Counted from the first letter of the stretch, positions 23,795 through 34,608 are shown. The stretch: DNA of 64,000 nt from Arthrobacter endolithicus (GCF_026627425.1 NZ_JAPNLH010000005.1:1-64000), one strand, 5' to 3'. Translations and numbers: made by a program. Notes: a model not told the origin generated them from the sequence alone.

Positions 23795-24286
23795 TCAGTG
23801 GTCGAAGAACACCAGGGTTGAATTGATCAGTTCGGCGATGACCTCTGCGTCATGGGCCCGGCGCAGCGACTCGCGGAAGTTCTCCTTGAACAGCGAGCGC
23901 GCCAAGGTGGCCAGCACCTCAAGATGTTCGGAAAAGGAACTGGCCGGTGTGGCGATCAGCAGCACCACCGTGGCCCGCCCGTCCACAGCACCAAAGTCCA
24001 GGCTGTAGCCGTGCCGGGTGACACCCACAGCAATCGATGTCTTGGTCACAAATTCGCTGCGCGCGTGCGGCATGCCGATGCCCCCAGGCAATCCGGTGGC
24101 CAGCTGGTGCTCGTGGGCATTGACCTGGGCCAGGAAACCCGCCAGATCGCTGATCCGTCCGGCTTGGAACATCCGTTCCGCCAGCTGCGCCGCAGCGTCC
24201 TCCTTGGAATCTGCCTCCATTTCCAGGAGGACGAGCTCTGGCGTCGTCAGTACTGCGTCGTATCGTTCCAGCGAGCCCTCTGTCAT
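23795..24286 (-). CDS. PTS EIIA domain protein (fructose/mannitol EIIA-2 type)
   Basis: A 163-residue stand-alone PTS EIIA-2 domain. The phosphorylated His lies in GIGMPHARSEFV, preceded by HQLATGLPGG, and followed by VVLLIATPASSFSEHL. No EIIB, EIIC, HPr or EI lies nearby; the neighbour on the same strand is glpD. It may serve an EIIBC encoded elsewhere, or work as a regulatory EIIA like PtsN. About 84 bases and a direct repeat separate it from glpD. Confidence 0.88.
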   Translation of the reverse strand: MTEGSLERYDAVLTTPELVLLEMEADSKEDAAAQLAERMFQAGRISDLAGFLAQVNAHEHQLATGLPGGIGMPHARSEFVTKTSIAVGVTRHGYSLDFGAVDGRATVVLLIATPASSFSEHLEVLATLARSLFKENFRESLRRAHDAEVIAELINSTLVFFDH

Positions 24287-24309
24287 ATCTGCCTCTCGGG
24301 CACTTTGTT

Positions 24310-24357
24310 CACCGCGTCTGCATGCACTGTGTGCACCGCGTCTGCATGCACTGCGTG
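24310..24357. repeat. Two tandem copies of a 24-bp repeat between glpD and EIIA
   Basis: The units CACCGCGTCTGCATGCACTG plus TGTG (24310-24333) and the same plus CGTG (24334-24357) differ at one base. Each contains TGCATGCA, a palindrome. They fill most of the gap between the glpD stop and the EIIA start. Could be an operator pair or simple slippage. Confidence 0.75.
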
Positions 24358-24370
24358 CACTTGCGCTGCG

Positions 24371-26110
24371 TTACGGCTGCCGTGTGCCAGTCTCCACACT
24401 CAGCCGGGCCGCGTCCGCGGACGCATCGTCGGGCTGCTGCTGGCTCAGACGCTCAGCTTTCACGCGCGCCACATAGTTTTTGATTTCGTTCTCCTGCTGT
24501 TCGCCGCTCCAGTCCAGGATTCCACTCATCAGTTTAGCGACAACCGGGGCCGCCGCCACGCCCCGATCCCACGATTCGATGGAGATCCGGGTCCGCCGCG
24601 TCAAGACATCCGTCACATGCAGCGCACCCTCGTGCGTGGTCGCGTACACCACCTCGGCCTGAAGATAATCGTCGGCACCAGGAAGCGCCTGGCCAAGCCC
24701 GGCGTCGTCGGCTATCAGTTTTAGGACGTCCGCCGCCATTGAGCCGTAGCGGTTGAGCAGATGCTCCACCCGTGCGACGTGCACGCCCGTTTCCTCCGCC
24801 GTTCGGTTGCGCCGGTTCCAGGCAGCCTTGAACCCCTCCGCACCGAGCAGGGGAATGGTGGCCGTAACGCTGGCCGGGACCTTTTCATCCAGCGTGCGGG
24901 TTGCTTCATCCACCGCATCCTTGGCCATCACCCGGTAGGTAGTCCATTTACCTCCGGCTACCACCACCATGCCGGGAACCGGGTGTGAGACCACGTGTTC
25001 ACGAGAAAGTTTCGCGGTGGAATCACTCTCCCCCGCCAGCAACGGGCGCAGCCCTGCATACACGCCCTCCACATCTTCCCGGGTCAGCGGCCGCTTGAGC
25101 ACCTTGTTGACGTGCTCGAGCAGATAATCGATGTCCCGGGCGGAGGCAGCCGGATGGGCTTTATCCAACTGCCAGTCGGTGTCGGTAGTGCCGATAATCC
25201 AGTGCCGCCCCCAAGGGATCACGAAGAGCACGGATTTCTCGGTCTGCAGGATCAGCCCCACTGTGGACTGGAACCGGTCCCGCGGCACCACCAGATGGAT
25301 GCCCTTGGACGCGCGGACCTTCAACTGCCCGCGGTCGGTCACCATTCCCTGGGTGTCATCCGTCCAGACGCCCGTGGCGTTCACGACCTGCTTGGCGCGG
25401 ATATCGAACTCGCTGCCGTCCTGGTTATTCCGGACCCTCGCCCCCACCACGCGCTCACCCTCACGGAGGAAGTCCACCACGCTGACCTGGTTGACCGCGT
25501 GTGCTCCGTAGCTCGCGGCGGTACGGATCATATTAGCCACATAGCGTGCGTCGTCCACCTGGCCGTCGTAGTAGCGGATGGAGCCGATCATCGCATCGTC
25601 TTTAAGGCTGGGAGCCGCCCGCAGGGTGGCCTTCTTGCTCAAATGCTTATGCATCGGCACGCCCCGGCTGTTACCGGATGTCAGGCCCAGAGTGTCGTAG
25701 AGCAGGATGCCTGCCCCGACGTAGGGGCGTTCGATGAACCTTTTGGTCAACGGATACAGGAAGGGAACCGGACGGGCCAGATGCGGGGCAATGCGCTGCA
25801 GCAGCAGCCCGCGTTCCTTCAGTGCCTCGGTGACCAGTGCGAATTCCAGCATCGGCAGGTACCGCAGGCCGCCGTGGATCAACTTGGAGGAGCGCGACGA
25901 CGTTCCCGCGGCCCAGTCGTTGGCCTCCACGATGCCGACCTTCAGTCCCCTGGTCACCGCATCGAGGGCGGAACCGACGCCGACGACGCCACCACCGACC
26001 ACCAAAATGTCCAGTTCAGCGCCGGGATCGGAGGTTGCCCTGAGCTCCGCCAGCGCGGCCTCGCGTGCCTGCGGACCAAGCTCACCGGTGGGACGTGCTG
26101 AAACAGACAT
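24371..26110 (-). CDS. glpD: Glycerol-3-phosphate dehydrogenase (FAD, quinone-linked)
   Basis: A 579-residue flavoprotein oxidising glycerol-3-phosphate to dihydroxyacetone phosphate and passing electrons to quinones at the membrane. The FAD Rossmann motif is VVGGGVVGVGSALDA near residue 38; SSRSSKLIHGGLRYL is the GlpD signature; FVIPWGRHWIIGTTDTDW and VVAGGKWTTYRVMA are typical of the C-terminal half. The start was set at ATG 26110, with GGAGG five to six bases upstream; the longer upstream frame lacks support. Confidence 0.96.
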   Translation of the reverse strand: MSVSARPTGELGPQAREAALAELRATSDPGAELDILVVGGGVVGVGSALDAVTRGLKVGIVEANDWAAGTSSRSSKLIHGGLRYLPMLEFALVTEALKERGLLLQRIAPHLARPVPFLYPLTKRFIERPYVGAGILLYDTLGLTSGNSRGVPMHKHLSKKATLRAAPSLKDDAMIGSIRYYDGQVDDARYVANMIRTAASYGAHAVNQVSVVDFLREGERVVGARVRNNQDGSEFDIRAKQVVNATGVWTDDTQGMVTDRGQLKVRASKGIHLVVPRDRFQSTVGLILQTEKSVLFVIPWGRHWIIGTTDTDWQLDKAHPAASARDIDYLLEHVNKVLKRPLTREDVEGVYAGLRPLLAGESDSTAKLSREHVVSHPVPGMVVVAGGKWTTYRVMAKDAVDEATRTLDEKVPASVTATIPLLGAEGFKAAWNRRNRTAEETGVHVARVEHLLNRYGSMAADVLKLIADDAGLGQALPGADDYLQAEVVYATTHEGALHVTDVLTRRTRISIESWDRGVAAAPVVAKLMSGILDWSGEQQENEIKNYVARVKAERLSQQQPDDASADAARLSVETGTRQP

Positions 26111-26238
26111 GCGGACCTCCTGAAGACGCAAGAAAGCTGGTGCTTTCACCCTACGTCTTGGAGCGCCGGAAAGGCAGTGCAGGTGATGCGCCCGGGACGC
26201 GGTGCGCTCCTTCGGCGCGGTTGCCTTGGCCTCGGTCC

Positions 26239-27363
26239 TTAGGGCGAGACCACGACCTCGACGCGCTGGAATTCCTTTAGATCCGAATACCCGGTGGTGG
26301 CCATCGAACGGCGCAGCGCCCCGATCAGGTTCGCCGTGCCGTTGGCCTGGTGCGCCGGCCCGAACAGCACCTCGTTCAAGGGCCCGACGCTGTCCAGGCG
26401 GACCCTGTCCCCGCGCGGCAGTTCCGGGTGGTGCGCCTCGGCGCCCCAATGCCAGCCCTGTCCCGGTGCCTCATCCGCGCGGGCCAATGCCGCGCCGAGC
26501 ATCACGGCGTCCGCGCCCATCGCAATCGCCTTGACGATGTCGCCGCTCGAGCCCATGCCGCCGTCGGCAATGACGTGCACGTACCGGCCGCCGGACTCAT
26601 CCATATAGTCCCGGCGCGCGCTGGCAACGTCGGAGATGGCACTGGCCATTGGTGCCCGGATGCCTAGGGCGCGGCGCGTGGTAGTGGATGCGCCGCCGCC
26701 AAACCCCACCAGGACGCCGGCCGCGCCTGTTCGCATCAGGTGCAGCGCGGGAGTGTAGCCGGCCGCGCCGCCCACAATAACGGGAACATCGAGTTCGTAA
26801 ATGAATTGCTTGAGGTTCAGCGGCGCCGCGGTCTTGGAGACGTGCTCGGCGGAGACCGTTGTTCCCCGGATGACGAAGATATCTACGCCCGCGGCCACCA
26901 CTGTTTCGTAAAATTCCTGCGTGCGCTGCGGCGTCAGCGCCCCGGCCACCGTCACGCCTGCCGCGCGGATCTCGGCCAGGCGGGAGGTAATCAGTTCAGG
27001 CCGGACCGGGGCAACGTAGAGCTCCTGCAGGCGCCGGGTGGCCGCCGGATTCGTGGCGGTGGATTCCAGCTCAGCGATCTCGTCGAGCACTAGCTGCGGA
27101 TCTTCATACCGTGTCCACAGACCCTCCAGGTCAAGGACGCCCAGGCCCCCCAAGCGTCCCAGGGCAATGGCTGTTGCCGGCGACATCACCGAATCCATTG
27201 GAGCACCGATGACCGGCGTTTCAAACTGGTAGGCATCAATCTGCCATTTCACCGAGACATCTTTCGGGTCTCGGGTCCGCCGGGACGGAATTATCGCGAT
27301 GTCATCCAGGGAGTAGGCGCTGCGCCCACGCTTGCCGCGGCCAATCTCAATCTCGTAAGTCAC
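26239..27363 (-). CDS. guaB3: GuaB3-type IMP dehydrogenase family protein
   Basis: A 374-residue TIM-barrel protein of the IMPDH family without CBS domains. VIGAPMDSVMSP and HVIADGGMGSSGDIVKAIAMGAD match the phosphate-binding parts. The catalytic loop differs from GuaB: where GuaB has GPGSICTTR, this reads VGFGGGASTTTRRALG, so the nucleophilic Cys is absent, as I recall for actinobacterial GuaB3. Role uncertain, perhaps regulatory or GMP reductase-like. Downstream of guaB on the same strand. Confidence 0.93.
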   Translation of the reverse strand: MTYEIEIGRGKRGRSAYSLDDIAIIPSRRTRDPKDVSVKWQIDAYQFETPVIGAPMDSVMSPATAIALGRLGGLGVLDLEGLWTRYEDPQLVLDEIAELESTATNPAATRRLQELYVAPVRPELITSRLAEIRAAGVTVAGALTPQRTQEFYETVVAAGVDIFVIRGTTVSAEHVSKTAAPLNLKQFIYELDVPVIVGGAAGYTPALHLMRTGAAGVLVGFGGGASTTTRRALGIRAPMASAISDVASARRDYMDESGGRYVHVIADGGMGSSGDIVKAIAMGADAVMLGAALARADEAPGQGWHWGAEAHHPELPRGDRVRLDSVGPLNEVLFGPAHQANGTANLIGALRRSMATTGYSDLKEFQRVEVVVSP

Positions 27364-27408
27364 TGCTCAAGGTTAGCGCAGGTGCGCATCCTGCCCCGCG
27401 CACCAGGA

Positions 27409-27449
27409 ATAGACATCGGCACCAACGCGGAGCAGGTGCCGATGTCTAT
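27409..27449. terminator. Perfect 15-bp inverted repeat between guaB and guaB3
   Basis: ATAGACATCGGCACC (27409-27423) pairs perfectly with GGTGCCGATGTCTAT (27435-27449) around an 11-base loop. There is no T-run on either side, so it is either a factor-assisted terminator/processing site or a dispersed palindromic element. It lies in the leader region of guaB3. Confidence 0.6.
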
Positions 27450-27488
27450 ACGTGGTGCGCTGTTGCCGAAACGGGGAGGTGTGGGAGC

Positions 27489-27672
27489 GAGGGAGCGGCT
27501 GGGTGGGCCCACGACCGCGAGGGCCCCGCACCGAGGAACGAGGTGTGGGAGCGGCCGGGTGGGCCCACGGCCGCGAGGGCCCCGCACCGAGGAACGAGGT
27601 GTGGGAGCGGCTGGGTGGGCCCACGGCCGCGAGGGCCCCGCACCGAGGAACGAGGTGTGGGAGCGGCCGGGG
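27489..27672. repeat. 56-bp tandem repeat, three copies plus a partial fourth
   Basis: Units begin near 27489, 27545 and 27601 with the common core GTGGGAGCGG, then TGGGCCCACG and CCGCGAGGGCCCCGCACC. A partial fourth unit starts at 27657 and runs to the guaB stop codon. Copies differ at only a few positions, so the array is recent. Each unit contains the palindromes GTGGGCCCAC and GGGGCCCT-like sequence, able to form hairpins in the guaB-guaB3 transcript. High GC keeps several frames open; these are not genes. Confidence 0.9.
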
Positions 27673-27673
27673 A

Positions 27674-29197
<1,524 letters not shown>

Positions 29198-29229
29198 TCA
29201 GCGGTGGCGCAAGGTGGGGGTCTATCCAT

Positions 29230-29267
29230 TCTAAAACGAAAGCCGGCCCAGCCCTATTCTGGGCCGG
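29230..29267 (-). terminator. Rho-independent terminator after the acyltransferase pair
   Basis: On the minus strand CCGGCCCAG, seven bases, CTGGGCCGG (29267-29243) is followed by CTTTCGTTTTAG. It separates the acyltransferase transcript from guaB, which starts 40 bases further on. Confidence 0.8.
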
Positions 29268-29299
29268 ATGCCAGCGCCGGTTCCGCACCGGTCAGCGGC

Positions 29300-31405
29300 C
29301 TACCCCCACCCGGTGACGGCGAGCAGCCGCTGCTCAAACATCGGCGCCATGGATTGCGTATACGTCTTGGTCAGGTGGTTGTCATCCTTGTAGACATACA
29401 CGTTCCCTACCACGGCCGGGCAGACGCCGTTGGCACAAATGTAATCGCTCATATCCATCAGGAACAGGCCCGGCAGCTTTCCCTGCAGATCATCCAGCGG
29501 GGAACTGGCGGCCAGGCTTTCGGACAGCGGTGGATTGCACGCCGGCGCGGTGGCCCCCTTCTTAGCCGCACAGTCCGCCATGTTGATAGTGAACCGCGGG
29601 TTGTCCCTGATCCCCACCACCTGGATCCCGGACTCCGAGAAACCCCGGATCCCGTCCAAATAGCCGGGAACCTCCGTCTCGTAGGGGCTGTCCTCCAGCG
29701 TCAGGGACGCCACGGTAAAGACAGCATCCGGATGCAGAGCCATCACATAGTCGCGGTCCTGAGCATTGAATTCGTTGCAGTCCTCCGCGCGGGTGGCCGA
29801 ATCCGCCCCGTACCGGCACCCGTCCTTGATCATCATGACGATCTGCCAGTTGTGCGCCGCGGCCAGGGCGTCCCAGTCCGGCAGCCACTGCTGGGAATGG
29901 GAGTCCCCCAGCACCACGATGGTTTTGGCCGGTGTTCCCACCGGTTTGTTGGCGTGGCAGATCTGCGCCAGCAGCGGTGCGGCCGGGGCCAGCCGGCCGG
30001 TGCAGTCGCCGTCGATGGTGGCGAATTCATTTTTCAATTGCGCTGGCGCGGGGATGGCCTTGGCGCTGGGCGAGGGTATCCCGGCAAATCCCGGTTCCAG
30101 CGCCGCCGCGCCGGGGTTATCCGCCGCGGGCTGGGCCGCCACCGCCGCGTCATAGGCATTTATGTTGTTCTGCCACAGCGCCGCCGGAGCAGCCAGCAGC
30201 GCGCCGCAGGCAACCAGAACTGCGGCGGCGCGCCAGACGTGGTGCTCCGGCCACTTCCAGCGGCGCAGCGGCGTTTCGACGAATTTCGTGGTCAGGAACG
30301 CCAGCGCAATGGACGCAGCGACGATGGCCACGCCCTGCCACACATTGACCGCCGGCCGGTCGATCACCACCAGCACAAGGACCAACAGCGGCCAATGCCA
30401 CAGATACAGCGCATAGGAGACGTTACCCATGGCGACCAGCGGCTTGGCCGAGAGAATCCGGTCCACACCCAGCCTGCTGCCGGTCTGCCCGGCGATGATA
30501 ATGAATGCCGCGGATACCGTCGGCCAGAGCGCAATGTACCCGGGAAACTGCTGGTCGACGGTGAGAACGAGGCCGCAGCTGATCATGGCCGCGATGCCGA
30601 TCCAGCCCAGCAGCACCCGGACGGCGCGGGGAAATTTCACGTACGGCAGCGCCAGGGCCAGCAGCGAGCCGAGCGCGAATTCCCAGAGCCTGGCCCTGGT
30701 GTCAAAGTAGGTGTAAGCCTGGTTTTCGGCGGTATGACGGACGGAGAAGGACAGCGAGAAGGCGAAGATCACAGAGAAGATCACAGCCAGCACAGAACGG
30801 TAGGTCAGCCAGCTTCCGAGCTGCGGCAGCCTTGTCTGCAGAGTGGACTGGCGCCCGATGCCCCTGATGACCCGCAGCAGCAGGGCGGCCGCAGCGAAGA
30901 TCAGCGGCCACAGGATAAAGACCTGCCCCTGGATGGACAACGACCAGAAGTGCTGCAGCGGACTGGCACCGGAATGGTCAATGGCGTAGTAGTCCACCGC
31001 ATTGTCCGCCAGTACCCAATTCTGGAAGTACAGCAGCGAGGCCCAGGCCTGCTGCAGGATGTCCGGCCAGCGCCGCGGCGGCAGGAAGGCCCACGTGCCG
31101 ATCAGCACCGCAAGCAGAACGATGACGGCGGCAGGCAGCAGCCGCTTGAAGAGGTGCAGCCAGTGCCGGATCAGCCGCAGAGGCGCTCCGCGCTCTACCT
31201 TGCGGGTGAATTGCAGCGTCATCAGGAAGGCGGAAATGAGCAAGAAGACATCCACCCCACCGGAGACCCGGCCCAGCCAAATGTGGTAGGTCACTACCAT
31301 CAGCACGGCCAGCGCCCGCAGGCCCTGTACCTCCGGGCGAAAGCCCTTCTTCTGTTGCGTGGACGCCTTCTGTTGCGTAGGCACCTTCTGTTGGGCGGGC
31401 ACCAT
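29300..31405 (-). CDS. OafA/YrhL-type acyltransferase with C-terminal SGNH domain
   Basis: A 701-residue membrane protein. The acyltransferase-3 domain (GFRPEVQGLRALAVLMVV with the usual GLRAxAVxxVV start, then GGVDVFLLISAFLM and about ten helices) is followed by an external SGNH-hydrolase-like domain. That domain has nucleophile block VVLGDSHSQQWLP and catalytic pair in KDDNHLTKTY. Such proteins O-acylate cell-surface sugars. The N-terminus has repeats of TQQKA/PTQQK. The start overlaps the stop of the paralogue upstream by one base (TAATG), indicating translational coupling. Confidence 0.9.
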   Translation of the reverse strand: MVPAQQKVPTQQKASTQQKKGFRPEVQGLRALAVLMVVTYHIWLGRVSGGVDVFLLISAFLMTLQFTRKVERGAPLRLIRHWLHLFKRLLPAAVIVLLAVLIGTWAFLPPRRWPDILQQAWASLLYFQNWVLADNAVDYYAIDHSGASPLQHFWSLSIQGQVFILWPLIFAAAALLLRVIRGIGRQSTLQTRLPQLGSWLTYRSVLAVIFSVIFAFSLSFSVRHTAENQAYTYFDTRARLWEFALGSLLALALPYVKFPRAVRVLLGWIGIAAMISCGLVLTVDQQFPGYIALWPTVSAAFIIIAGQTGSRLGVDRILSAKPLVAMGNVSYALYLWHWPLLVLVLVVIDRPAVNVWQGVAIVAASIALAFLTTKFVETPLRRWKWPEHHVWRAAAVLVACGALLAAPAALWQNNINAYDAAVAAQPAADNPGAAALEPGFAGIPSPSAKAIPAPAQLKNEFATIDGDCTGRLAPAAPLLAQICHANKPVGTPAKTIVVLGDSHSQQWLPDWDALAAAHNWQIVMMIKDGCRYGADSATRAEDCNEFNAQDRDYVMALHPDAVFTVASLTLEDSPYETEVPGYLDGIRGFSESGIQVVGIRDNPRFTINMADCAAKKGATAPACNPPLSESLAASSPLDDLQGKLPGLFLMDMSDYICANGVCPAVVGNVYVYKDDNHLTKTYTQSMAPMFEQRLLAVTGWG

Positions 31406-33498
31406 TACTTTCCCTCCTCCCAGCCGGTGGCCGCGATGAAGGCCTGCTCCACCACTGGCGTGAGAGTCGACAGATAGGTCCTGGTGACATGATTACTGTC
31501 CTTGTAAACCAGCACATTGCCGATCACGGCCGGGCAGCTGTCCTCCGGGCAGAAATAGGGGGTGAAATCCAGGAAACTCACACCCGGCAGGCCCTCCTGA
31601 AGCGCATCCGTGGGGGAAACCGCGGAGAAACTTTGGTCCTTCGCTGTGGCGCAGATGGAATAGTCCTTGAGGTTCTTCGCCACACAATCCGGTCCGGATC
31701 CCAGCGGGGTCTGGTCGAAGCGGGGCGTGTCCCGGATGGCAACAACGGGAATACCGGCGGCGGTGACCTTGGAGATAATCCCCGCCCAGGATGGGTCCAG
31801 GTACTCGCTGGTGCTCAAACTATGCGCGGCCCGGGTACTGGTGGTGACCACAGCATCGGGTCTAAGCTCCAGCGCCGAGTCGAGCGCACCACGCACGTAA
31901 TCGGCACAGCCGGGGGAAATATCCGCATCGGTTCCGTCGGTGACAGGACAGAATCCGCCAGTAAAAGCGACCACCCGCCAGTTGTTTTTCTTCGCCATCT
32001 CCAGCAGCGGCGTGCTCCACATCAGCGCATGCGAGCTGCCGACCACCGCGATGGTCTTTGCCGGGTTAGCGTCGTTGCCATTGTCGCAGCGCGTCCGGGA
32101 CTCATCGGATTTGTCGATGACGGTGCAGCCACCGTCCCAGACGGGCCACTGGTCCGCAATGTCCGTCAGCGCCGGAACCAGCGGCGCTGTCTTCGCGCTG
32201 GCTGCGGGCGAGTAGCCGGCAAACAGGGCCGCCGCGCCCGGGTTTTCCGGGGTGGAACCGGCGCCCGCCTTCATGCTGACCTTATCAAGATGAAGTTGCA
32301 GGCCACCGAGCGGAACCGCAACCAAGGCCAGTGATACTGCCATGACCACGCCGGCGCGCAGCTTGCTGGATTCGGCCCACTTCCAGTCCCGGATCGGCTT
32401 TTCCACGAAACGCGTAGTGAGGATGGACAGCACAATGGCGCTCACTATCACCACGGTGCCCGAGAACCAGCCGGCCTTCTCCTGGCCAGAAACACCGAGG
32501 TAGATGACCAGCAGCGGCCAGTGCCACAGATACAGCGCATAGGAATTCCCGCCCATGAAGACCAGCGGCCGGGAACTGAGGAGCCGGTCCGCGCCGATCG
32601 GACTCTCGGTCTTACCGGCAATGATGATCAGGGCGGCGGCAACGGTGGGCCACAGCGCAATATAGCCGGGAAATTGCTGGTCAACTTCGAGAACGATGCC
32701 GCAACTGATCATGGCGACAATGCCAATCCAGCCCAAGAGTACCCGCAGAATCCGCGGAAAATTCAGATAGGGCAGCGCCAAAGCCAGGAGTGATCCCAAC
32801 GCGAATTCCCAGAGCCGGGTGCGGGTATCAAAATATGCGACAGCCTGGTTACTGCCGGTCTCCTGGATCGAAAAAACCAGGGACGCCAGGAAGACTAAAC
32901 CGAAGACGTAGGTGAGCAGGACGCGGTACCGTAGCCGGAATACCTTGGCCAGCAGCGCTGCGGCGGCAAAAATCAGCGGCCACAGAATAAAGACCTGACC
33001 CTGGATGGACAACGACCAGAAATGCTGCAGCGGGCTGGCCACACTGTGGTCAGCGGCATAGTAATCCACCGAATTGGACGCCAGCGCCCAGTTTTCGAAA
33101 TAGAGCATTGATGCCCAGATTTCGGAAAAAATCTCTTTCCACCGCGTCTGCGGCAACCACAGGTAGGTCGCCGCGAGCACCGCCAGCAGAACGACGACGA
33201 CGGCGGGCAGCAGCCGCTTGAACAGGTGCAGCCAGTGTTTAAGCAAGTCCAGCGGTGCCCCACGCTCCACTTTTCCGACAAACTGGCGCGTCATCAAAAA
33301 AGCGGATACCAGCAGGAAAATGTCCACTCCGCCGGACACCCGGCCAAGCCACACGTGATAGACCACCACCATGAGCACGGCCAAGGAACGCAGGCCCTGG
33401 ACCTCCGGCAGGAATTTCCGGTTTCGGGGTCCCCAGTCACCGCGCCGTCCCGCCGTGGAGCGCCGTCCGGCAGGCTTTGCCAAAATACTGCTTGTCAC
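31405..33498 (-). CDS. OafA/YrhL-type acyltransferase with SGNH-like domain (paralogue, altered GDSH)
   Basis: A 697-residue paralogue of the next gene, sharing long identical stretches (for example HFWSLSIQGQVFILWPLIFA). The acyltransferase part is intact (FLPEVQGLRSLAVLMVVVYH). In the SGNH-like part the nucleophile block reads VVGSSHALMW, with Ser for the Asp of GDSH, while the dyad region KDSNHVTRTY remains. The first of two coupled genes, with a GTG start. A recent tandem duplication in which the second domain has drifted; it may acylate a different hydroxyl or have lost esterase-like activity. Confidence 0.9.
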   Translation of the reverse strand: MTSSILAKPAGRRSTAGRRGDWGPRNRKFLPEVQGLRSLAVLMVVVYHVWLGRVSGGVDIFLLVSAFLMTRQFVGKVERGAPLDLLKHWLHLFKRLLPAVVVVLLAVLAATYLWLPQTRWKEIFSEIWASMLYFENWALASNSVDYYAADHSVASPLQHFWSLSIQGQVFILWPLIFAAAALLAKVFRLRYRVLLTYVFGLVFLASLVFSIQETGSNQAVAYFDTRTRLWEFALGSLLALALPYLNFPRILRVLLGWIGIVAMISCGIVLEVDQQFPGYIALWPTVAAALIIIAGKTESPIGADRLLSSRPLVFMGGNSYALYLWHWPLLVIYLGVSGQEKAGWFSGTVVIVSAIVLSILTTRFVEKPIRDWKWAESSKLRAGVVMAVSLALVAVPLGGLQLHLDKVSMKAGAGSTPENPGAAALFAGYSPAASAKTAPLVPALTDIADQWPVWDGGCTVIDKSDESRTRCDNGNDANPAKTIAVVGSSHALMWSTPLLEMAKKNNWRVVAFTGGFCPVTDGTDADISPGCADYVRGALDSALELRPDAVVTTSTRAAHSLSTSEYLDPSWAGIISKVTAAGIPVVAIRDTPRFDQTPLGSGPDCVAKNLKDYSICATAKDQSFSAVSPTDALQEGLPGVSFLDFTPYFCPEDSCPAVIGNVLVYKDSNHVTRTYLSTLTPVVEQAFIAATGWEEGK

Positions 33499-33593
33499 GC
33501 TTGCTAATCACCTAACACTTGCCAAAAGTCCCTACCATGTTACCGGAATGTAATCTTGAATTAATCGGGCAACGAGAAGCACAGGGAGCGTAC

Positions 33594-34580
33594 ATGACAC
33601 TGCTGATCCGAGCCGTGGTTCCGTCGCGTTTAACGACGAGGGTCGTGGAGGCCGCTGAAAGTATGCCCGGCACCGCCGGTGTCGTTGTCTTTGACCACGC
33701 ATCCGTCCTCCCGGCCGGGGACGTGGTGGAGATTCTGTGCGTGCGTGAATCCGTCGATAAGCTGCTGGAGAGCCTTGAGGGGATGGACGTCGCCAAAGTT
33801 GGTTCCGTCAGCGTCAGCGAACCTGCCTTGGTTCTTGCGGACAAAGTAAATGAGGCCGAACGTGCTACCCCGGGTGAAGGCGCCGACGCGATCATCTGGG
33901 ACGAGGTGGAAGCCCACACGGGTGAGGATTCCAAATTGAGCTGGAGCTTTCTGGCCTTCCTGGTAATAGCCCTGCAATTGGCCGGTATAGGCATTGTGAC
34001 CAATTCCACGATCGCTATTGTCGGCGCGATGGTCGTTGGACCGGAATTTGGCCCACTTGCGGGCATCGCCCTGGGACTAGTGAACCGCCGCTGGGTGCTG
34101 GCCAAGAGATCGGCAATTGCACTAGGCGTCGGCTTCCCGGTCGCAATGGTCGTCACGGCGTTTGCGGCTTGGCTGTCCGTCCCGCTGGGCTTGTTGGATC
34201 GGACCTTCCTGCAGCACGGCAGCCCAGCCACGGACTTCATTTACCACCCGGGGCCGTACTCGCTGATCGTAGCCATGCTGGCCGGAGCCGCCGGGATGCT
34301 GTCCCTGATAGGGCAAAAGTCCGCTGTCCTAGTGGGCGTCTTCATTTCAGTGACCACAGTCCCGGCCGCCGGCTATGTCGCCGTCGCCCTGGCGCTGGGG
34401 GAACCGGTAAAGGCCGCCGGTTCGGCGTTGCAACTGGTTCTGAACCTCGCCGGCATCATCATCTCCGCTGTCGCCGTATTGGTGTTTTACCACCTGGTCA
34501 CGTCCAAGGGGCACCCGGGACAAGCCACGCCGGCTGCCCGCCGGCGCCGCGCCGCCGCCCGCCGCTACCGCGGACGCTGA
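33594..34580 (+). CDS. DUF389 integral membrane protein
   Basis: A 328-residue protein: an N-terminal cytosolic alpha/beta domain (about 1-110; VVPSRLTTRVVEAAESM) and about six transmembrane helices carrying the DUF389 signature TNSTIAIVGAMVVGPEFGPLAGIALGL. The tail is Ala/Arg-rich and basic. Start ATG 33594 with AGGGAG five bases upstream. Biochemical function is not established. Confidence 0.9.
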   Translation: MTLLIRAVVPSRLTTRVVEAAESMPGTAGVVVFDHASVLPAGDVVEILCVRESVDKLLESLEGMDVAKVGSVSVSEPALVLADKVNEAERATPGEGADAIIWDEVEAHTGEDSKLSWSFLAFLVIALQLAGIGIVTNSTIAIVGAMVVGPEFGPLAGIALGLVNRRWVLAKRSAIALGVGFPVAMVVTAFAAWLSVPLGLLDRTFLQHGSPATDFIYHPGPYSLIVAMLAGAAGMLSLIGQKSAVLVGVFISVTTVPAAGYVAVALALGEPVKAAGSALQLVLNLAGIIISAVAVLVFYHLVTSKGHPGQATPAARRRRAAARRYRGR

Positions 34581-34608
34581 GGCGTCGAAACCGGCCACCG
34601 AAAACGGA

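Noticed and set aside
27489-27672. CRISPR-like array
   Set aside because: Units are contiguous 56-bp tandem repeats without unique spacers, and no cas genes are present.
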